Source: Streptomyces lacrimifluminis
GTDB lineage: Bacteria; Actinomycetota; Actinomycetes; Streptomycetales; Streptomycetaceae
Length of the DNA: 64,000 nt
Assembly (NCBI RefSeq): GCF_014646095.1
Contig: NZ_BMMU01000004.1
Location: 432,453-496,452 of the forward strand
Reading direction: 5' to 3'
Part shown: piece after piece, positions 59,372-64,000 of the stretch
Layout: the number at the start of each line of letters is the position of its first letter
How positions within the stretch are numbered: the first letter of the stretch is position 1
Made by a program: the position numbers and the translations under genes
The notes under the pieces: model-generated
What the model saw: only the letters and a program-made list of their open reading frames with translations
Databases searched by the model: none
Told to the model about the DNA's origin: nothing

Positions 59372-60273
59372 TGGAATTCCTCGACTACGCCTTCATGCAG
59401 CGGGCCCTGCTGGCCGCCGTACTCGTCGGCATCACGGCCCCCGCGATCGGCATCTACCTGGTCCAGCGCCGCCAGGCGCTGATGGGCGACGGTATCGGCC
59501 ATGTCGCGATGACGGGTGTCGGCCTCGGCTTCCTGCTGAACACCTCACCGGTGTGGATGGCTACGGGCGTCGCCGTCATCGGCGCGGTGATGATGGAACT
59601 CATCCGCTGGTACGGGAAGACGCGCGGCGACATCGCCCTCGCGATGCTGTTCTACGGCGGTATGGCCGGCGGCGTGATGTTCATCAACCTGGCGCCGACG
59701 GGCTCGAACGCCAACCTGACCTCGTACCTGTTCGGGTCGTTGTCCACGGTCAGCGAATCCGACGTGACGGCGATCTGCGTGCTCGCGGCCTTCGTGGTGT
59801 TGGTCACCATCGGTCTGCGCCGGCAGCTCTTCGCGGTCAGCCAGGACGAGGAGTTCGCCCGGGTGACGGGCCTGCCGGTCCGGGTCCTCAACCTCCTCAC
59901 CGCGATCACGGCGGCGATCACGGTGACGGTGGCGATGCGGGTGGTGGGGTTGTTGCTGGTCAGCGCCTTGATGGTGGTTCCGGTCGCCGCCGCCCAGCAA
60001 CTGACCCGGAGTTTCGCGGCGACGTTCGCCGTCGCGGTGGCGATCGGGGTGTCCGTGACGATCGGCGGCACGGTGACCTCGTACTACCAGGATGTTCCGC
60101 CCGGTGCGACGATCGTGCTGCTGACCATCGGCGCGTTCGTCGCGCTGACCGCGCTGGCGACACCGGTGGCCCGCCGCCGGGCCCGTGCGGCGGCTGCCGC
60201 GCAGACGGCCGGGGACCCGGCGGAGTGTGTGATTCCGGCCAGCAGGGAAGCCGCCGGCAAGGCGGGCGTCTGA
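59371..60273 (+). CDS. znuB: Zinc ABC transporter permease
   Basis: A 300-aa membrane protein with about eight helices of the ABC-3 family. Seen: FMQRALLAAVLVGITAPAIGIYLVQRRQALMGDGIGHVAMTGVGLG, and VAMRVVGLLLVSALMVVPVAAAQQL. It forms the channel for ZnuAC. TGATG overlap with znuC. Followed 59 bp later by zur. Confidence 0.93.
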   Translation: MEFLDYAFMQRALLAAVLVGITAPAIGIYLVQRRQALMGDGIGHVAMTGVGLGFLLNTSPVWMATGVAVIGAVMMELIRWYGKTRGDIALAMLFYGGMAGGVMFINLAPTGSNANLTSYLFGSLSTVSESDVTAICVLAAFVVLVTIGLRRQLFAVSQDEEFARVTGLPVRVLNLLTAITAAITVTVAMRVVGLLLVSALMVVPVAAAQQLTRSFAATFAVAVAIGVSVTIGGTVTSYYQDVPPGATIVLLTIGAFVALTALATPVARRRARAAAAAQTAGDPAECVIPASREAAGKAGV

Positions 60274-60332
60274 CCGCGCACGGTCCGGGCTGGCACAATG
60301 GCCCGGCAAGCGCGGACGTGAGGAGAACAACG

Positions 60333-60752
60333 GTGACGACGGCCGGCCCGCCCGTCAAGGGACGATCCACCCGCCAGCGTGCCGCTGTGGCGGCGGCGCT
60401 GGACGAGGTCGACGAGTTCCGCAGTGCCCAGGAACTCCACGACATGCTCAAGCACAAGGGCGACTCGGTAGGCCTGACGACCGTCTACCGCACCCTCCAG
60501 TCCCTGGCGGACGCGGGTGAGGTGGATGTCCTGCGGACGTCGGACGGGGAGTCGGTCTACCGGCGCTGTTCGACCGGTGACCACCACCATCACCTTGTCT
60601 GCCGTATGTGCGGCAAGGCGGTGGAGGTCGAGGGACCGGCCGTGGAGACGTGGGCGGAGGCGATCGCCGTGGAGCACGGGTTCGTGAACGTGGCTCACAC
60701 GGTGGAGATCTTCGGTACCTGTGCGGAGTGCTCTGCGGTTGGGCGGGGGTAG
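60333..60752 (+). CDS. zur: Zinc uptake regulator, Fur family
   Basis: A 139-aa Fur-type repressor. Seen: STRQRAAVAAALDEVDEFRSAQELHDMLKHKGDSVGLTTVYRTLQSLADAGEV (winged helix), DHHHHLVCRMCGK (metal site and first CxxC) and CAEC (second CxxC). The GTG at 60333 follows GAGGAGA. Sitting right after znuACB, it would repress the operon through the boxes at 57550-57586 when zinc is plentiful. Confidence 0.95.
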   Translation: MTTAGPPVKGRSTRQRAAVAAALDEVDEFRSAQELHDMLKHKGDSVGLTTVYRTLQSLADAGEVDVLRTSDGESVYRRCSTGDHHHHLVCRMCGKAVEVEGPAVETWAEAIAVEHGFVNVAHTVEIFGTCAECSAVGRG

Positions 60753-60773
60753 GTTCGGGTTCGGCTGCGGGTG

Positions 60774-60807
60774 CGTTGTGGCTTGTCGCGCAGTTCCCCG
60801 CGCCCCT
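60774..60807 (-). repeat. Dispersed Streptomyces intergenic repeat, short form (copy C)
   Basis: On the minus strand: AGGGGCGCGGGGAACTGCGC then GACAAGCCACAACG. It keeps both ends of copies A and B but lacks the ~25-bp middle with the GCGGCTCCGCCGC core. Lies between zur and the MFS gene. Confidence 0.75.
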
Positions 60808-60839
60808 GAATGCCGTCCCCCGTCGGATAGCTTCTTGCC

Positions 60840-62087
60840 GTGGGTCATGTCAGGGCAACAGACGGTCGATTGAGCGGTGCCTCTTTGGGGGCGCCGTTTC
60901 GGTGGTTGTGGGTGTCCTATGCGGCCAGTCTGGCCGGGACCTGGCTCGCGTTCGACTCGTTTCCGTTGATCGCGGTTCTCGTGCTGCAGGTGGGGCCCGC
61001 GCAGGTGTCACTGCTGGCCGCGGCAGGGCTGGCCGTCGGGGCGGTGGTGGCGGTGCCGCTGGGGCCCTGGGTGGAGTTCCGGCGCAAGCGGCCGGTGATG
61101 GTCGCCATGGATCTCGTGCGGTGCGGGGCGCTGCTCACCGTCCCCGCCGCCTACGCGCTCGGCGTGCTCTCCTTCGGGCAGCTCGTGGTGGTGGCCGTCG
61201 TGGTCGCCGCTGCCGACATCACCTTCACCTCCGCCAGCGGGGCGTATCTCAAGGGACTGCTGCCGCCGTCCCAACTCCTGGTCGCCAACGGCCGGTTCGA
61301 GTCCACGATGTGGACGGCGAGCGTGCTCGGGCCGCCGCTGGGCGGGGCCGCCATCGGACTGCTCGGACCGGTGACCACGGTGGTCGCGAACGCGGTGAGC
61401 TTTCTGCTGTCGGCGGCCGGTCTCCGGGCCATCGGCGGGCAGCGCGAAGCTCTGCCCGTACGGGAGGAGGTACGGGCCGGCGGCTTGCGTCCGCGCGCCG
61501 GTGACCTGGTCGACGGGTGGCGGTTCATCCTGGCCGATGCGGTGCTGCGGCCCCTGTTCCTCAACACCGTGCTGGTCAGCGGGCTGATCATGGCGACGGC
61601 GCCGTTGGTCGCCGTCCTCATGCTCGGCCGCTTCGGCTTCGCGCCCTGGCAGTACGCCCTCGCCTTCGCCGTGCCCTGCGTCGGCGGCCTCGTCGGCTCG
61701 CGCCTGTCCCGGCCGCTCGTGGCGCGGTACGGTCAGCGCAGGATCATGCTCACCTTCGGCACGCTGCGGGTGTGCTGGCCGGTCGGGATGGTGTTCGTGC
61801 ACGGCGGTACGACGGGACTCGTCCTGGTGATGGTCGTGCAGTTCGGCCTGATCACCAGCATGGGCGTGTTCAACCCGGTGTACGCCACCTACCGGCTCCA
61901 GCACACCCCGGCGGACCGGGTCGCCCGCACCCTCTCCGCCTGGTCGGTCTCCAGCAAGCTGACCGTCGCGGCGCTGACCGCGCTGTGGGGGCTGCTGGCG
62001 GCGCTCACCACGCCCCTGGCCGCCGTCGGGGCCGCGGGCGTCCTGATCCTCACGACGCCGCTGCTGCTGCCCCGTACCGGGGACTGA
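60840..62087 (+). CDS. MFS transporter (12-TM)
   Basis: A 415-aa membrane protein of the MFS-3-like/EntS type. Seen: FRWLWVSYAASLAGTWLAFDSFPLIAVLVLQ at the N-terminus, PLGPWVEFRRKRPVMVAMDLVRCGALL (motif A-like) and a dozen hydrophobic segments. Substrate unknown; exporters of this kind carry drugs or siderophores. GTG start at 60840. Convergent with uppS and followed by a hairpin at 62116-62152. Confidence 0.85.
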   Translation: MGHVRATDGRLSGASLGAPFRWLWVSYAASLAGTWLAFDSFPLIAVLVLQVGPAQVSLLAAAGLAVGAVVAVPLGPWVEFRRKRPVMVAMDLVRCGALLTVPAAYALGVLSFGQLVVVAVVVAAADITFTSASGAYLKGLLPPSQLLVANGRFESTMWTASVLGPPLGGAAIGLLGPVTTVVANAVSFLLSAAGLRAIGGQREALPVREEVRAGGLRPRAGDLVDGWRFILADAVLRPLFLNTVLVSGLIMATAPLVAVLMLGRFGFAPWQYALAFAVPCVGGLVGSRLSRPLVARYGQRRIMLTFGTLRVCWPVGMVFVHGGTTGLVLVMVVQFGLITSMGVFNPVYATYRLQHTPADRVARTLSAWSVSSKLTVAALTALWGLLAALTTPLAAVGAAGVLILTTPLLLPRTGD

Positions 62088-62115
62088 CGCACGCACCCAG
62101 GGCTGTCGCACCACC

Positions 62116-62152
62116 CGGCACCCGGCGTCGCGTCGCAAGACGCCGGGTGCCG
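62116..62152. terminator. Bidirectional hairpin between MFS gene and uppS
   Basis: CGGCACCCGGCGTC (62116-62129), 9-nt loop, GACGCCGGGTGCCG (62139-62152): perfect 14-bp stem. Confidence 0.8.
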
Positions 62153-62168
62153 CTGCCCCACGCTCGGC

Positions 62169-63017
62169 TCAGGCCTCTACGTTGCCCTTCATGTCCCGCT
62201 GCATTTCCAGCAGTTGCTCATTCGGGACCGCGCCGCCGAACCGCCGGTCGCGGGAGGCGAATTCGACGCAGGCGCGCCACAGGTCGCGCCGGTCGAAGTC
62301 GGGCCAGAGCACGTCCTGGAACACCATCTCGGCATAACTCGACTGCCAGATCAGGTAGTTGGAGGTGCGCTGTTCACCACTGGGGCGAAGGAAAAGGTCG
62401 ACGTCCGGCATGTCCGGGTAGTAGAGGTACTTCTGTATGGTCTTCTCGGAAACCTTGTCGGGGTCGAGCTTTCCGGCGGCGACATCACGCGCCATCGCCT
62501 TTGCGGCGTCGGCGAGTTCGGCTCGGCCGCCGTAATTGACGCAGAAGTAGAGCGTCATGGCGTCGTTGTTCTTGGTCTGCTCCTGGGCGACCTGGAGTTC
62601 CTGTACGACGGACTTCCACATCCTGGGCATACGCCCGACCCACCGAATCCGGATACCGAGTTCGTCCATCTCGTCGCGCCGGCGCCGGATGACGTCACGG
62701 TTGAAGTTCATGAGGAAGCGGACCTCTTCCGGTGACCGCTTCCAGTTCTCGGTGGAGAAGGCGTAGAGGGAGAGATTCTTGACGCCGAGTTCCAGGCATC
62801 CCTTGAGGACATCGAGGACGACGCCTTCACCGACCTTGTGCCCTTCCGTACGCGGCAGCCCGCGCTCCTTGGCCCACCGCCCGTTGCCGTCCATCACGCA
62901 CGCCACATGGTTCGGTACGAGCTCGCCGGGGAGCTTCGGCGCGGTGGCGCCGGAGGGGTGCGGTTCCGGCGTCTTGTACTCGCGGCGCTGGCGCCCCAGG
63001 ATTCCGCGTACGGCCAT
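62169..63017 (-). CDS. uppS: Isoprenyl transferase (undecaprenyl diphosphate synthase type)
   Basis: A 282-aa cis-prenyltransferase. Seen: catalytic Asp43 in [64 protein letters not shown] and [12 protein letters not shown]. It builds the C55 lipid carrier needed for cell-wall assembly. ATG at 63017. Just downstream of recO on the same strand. Confidence 0.96.
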   Translation of the reverse strand: MAVRGILGRQRREYKTPEPHPSGATAPKLPGELVPNHVACVMDGNGRWAKERGLPRTEGHKVGEGVVLDVLKGCLELGVKNLSLYAFSTENWKRSPEEVRFLMNFNRDVIRRRRDEMDELGIRIRWVGRMPRMWKSVVQELQVAQEQTKNNDAMTLYFCVNYGGRAELADAAKAMARDVAAGKLDPDKVSEKTIQKYLYYPDMPDVDLFLRPSGEQRTSNYLIWQSSYAEMVFQDVLWPDFDRRDLWRACVEFASRDRRFGGAVPNEQLLEMQRDMKGNVEA

Positions 63018-63075
63018 GCGCTTCTCGTCTCCTTGTTGCTGCTGTACAGGTTCTTGTGGTGCTGCTTCTGCTTCT

Positions 63076-63822
63076 CTACTTCTCTACATAGCGCAGGGAA
63101 CGCAGCCCGCGCTCCAGGTGCCAGTGCAGGTAGGCGGACACCAGTCCGCTCCCCTCCCTGACGTGACGCGGCTCACACGCGTCCGCGGTCTCCCAGTCGC
63201 CGGTCAGCAGCGCGCCGAGCAGTTCGAGGGCCTGGGGAGAGGGTACGACGCTGCCGGACACCCGGCAGTCGACGCAGACGGAGCCTCCGGCGGCCACCGA
63301 GAAGAACCGGTTGGGCCCCGCCATCCCGCACCGCGCGCAGTCGCTGAAGGTGGGCGCGTACCCGTTGACGGCGAGGGAGCGCAGGAGGAACGCGTCGAGG
63401 ATGAGATGGGGCTCGTGCTCGGCGCGGGCGAGGGTGCGCAGGGCGCCGACCAGCAGCAGGTACTGCTGCACGGCGGGCTCGCCCTCGTGGTCGGTGAACC
63501 GTTCCGCCGTCTCCAGCATGGCCGTCCCGGCGGTGTACCGGGCGTAGTCGGTGACGATCCCGCCACCGTACGGAGCGATGATCTCGCTCTGCGTACAGAG
63601 TGGCAGCCCGCGCCCGACCAGGTCGCTCCCCCGCGAGAAGAACTGCACGTCGACGTGGGAGAACGGTTCGAGCCGGGCCCCGAACTTGGACTTGGTCCGG
63701 CGCACTCCCCGGGCCACGGCCCGTACCCGCCCGTGACCGCGCGTGAGCAGCGTGATGATCCGGTCGGCCTCCCCCAGCTTCTGGGTGCGCAGCACGACAC
63801 CGTCGTCACGGAACAGGCTCAT
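63076..63822 (-). CDS. recO: DNA repair protein RecO
   Basis: A 248-aa recombination mediator. Seen: N-terminal OB-fold ([58 protein letters not shown]), helical middle, and a zinc site [10 protein letters not shown] ... CVDCRVSG in the C-terminal third. It helps RecR/RecA load on gapped DNA. Full length, ATG at 63822. Confidence 0.95.
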   Translation of the reverse strand: MSLFRDDGVVLRTQKLGEADRIITLLTRGHGRVRAVARGVRRTKSKFGARLEPFSHVDVQFFSRGSDLVGRGLPLCTQSEIIAPYGGGIVTDYARYTAGTAMLETAERFTDHEGEPAVQQYLLLVGALRTLARAEHEPHLILDAFLLRSLAVNGYAPTFSDCARCGMAGPNRFFSVAAGGSVCVDCRVSGSVVPSPQALELLGALLTGDWETADACEPRHVREGSGLVSAYLHWHLERGLRSLRYVEK

Positions 63823-63870
63823 GGGGTCATTGTCGCGTACGGAACGGCAGCCTCAGGCGGGGCCGTACCT

Positions 63871-63924
63871 CTTACCGGTGAAGGAGGCGGATTCAGCTGG
63901 TGCCGAACCCCCTCAACCGGTAAG
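63871..63924. promoter_or_regulatory. Inverted repeat CTTACCGGT ... ACCGGTAAG
   Basis: Nine-base arms at 63871-63879 and 63916-63924, separated by 36 nt containing G-rich and C-rich halves that could extend the stem. Lies between recO and whatever starts after 63930. Could be a leader hairpin. Confidence 0.4.
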
Positions 63925-63933
63925 ACTTTCGGT

Positions 63934-64000
63934 ATGAGCCTAGCCTCGATCTTTCTTGAGGGTCCGCCGACGGAGTCGGTGGACCCTTTTGCTTTCCGGA
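63934..64000 (+). CDS. Possible start of a gene or leader peptide (uncertain)
   Basis: An ATG at 63934 opens a frame MSLASIFLEGPPTESVDPFAF running off the window. Codon use is poor for Streptomyces (several T- or A-ending codons) and there is no ribosome site, so it may instead be a leader peptide or no gene. It coincides with a terminator-like hairpin. Confidence 0.25.
   Translation, partial: MSLASIFLEGPPTESVDPFAFR
63960..63990 (+). terminator. Rho-independent-type hairpin with T-run
   Basis: GGGTCCGCCGAC (63960-63971), loop GGA, GTCGGTGGACCC (63975-63986), with 11 Watson-Crick pairs and one G-T, followed by TTTT. Read on the plus strand it looks like a true terminator or attenuator. Confidence 0.6.

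Overview
The window is high-GC actinobacterial chromosome. Third-codon-position G/C is very high, GTG starts are frequent, Streptomyces-type regulators and operators are present, and gene content matches a Streptomyces core region. The order dnaG / dgt / sirohydrochlorin chelatase / nasA ... nirB-nirD ... ppdK ... glyS / znuA-znuC-znuB-zur / uppS / recO is, from memory and unverified, the order around SCO2468-SCO2510 of S. coelicolor. No rRNA, tRNA, CRISPR array, insertion sequence or prophage was seen.

Layout. 1-5200: 5' part of dnaG, a ferredoxin-reductase-like flavoprotein, dgt, a two-domain sirohydrochlorin chelatase and a SanA/YdcF membrane protein. 5400-7512: assimilatory nitrate reductase (molybdopterin/4Fe-4S). 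7540-15376: accessory block on the minus strand: a cytochrome P450, then a six-gene ebo-type cluster (UbiA-like prenyltransferase, two TIM-barrel isomerase-like proteins, EboA, a TatD-like hydrolase and an EboF-like phosphodiesterase) without an EboD. 15.5-23.8 kb: small metabolic and secreted genes (M4 peptidase, methyltransferase, lipoprotein, SoxR-box FMN reductase, small exported protein plus class F sortase, TauE/SafE exporter). 23.9-28.2 kb: FAD reductase-nirB-nirD operon. 28.2-36 kb: SDR, second methyltransferase, PhoX-like secreted protein, an unknown protein, VOC protein and ppdK. 36.2-43.5 kb: ROK regulator divergent from two (alpha/alpha)6 glycoside hydrolases, then an LTA-synthase-like membrane sulfatase with a repeat-rich N-terminus. 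43.6-55.8 kb: dus, drug-efflux MFS, a large LuxR-type ATPase regulator, a MEDS-like protein, an FtsX-type ABC exporter and a divergent two-component system. 55.9-63.8 kb: glyS, the zinc-uptake operon with its own zur, an MFS, uppS and recO.

How it fits together. The chelatase can make the siroheme that NirB needs. The nasA and nir transcription units share a nearly identical block just before their start codons, embedded in an 11-nt-periodic array resembling GlnR sites. The SoxR box before the FMN reductase and two Zur-like boxes before znuA are the clearest operators. The least explained parts are the ebo-type cluster with its neighbouring P450, the palindromes upstream of ppdK, several 11-bp tandem repeat arrays, and a dispersed intergenic repeat present in long and short forms.
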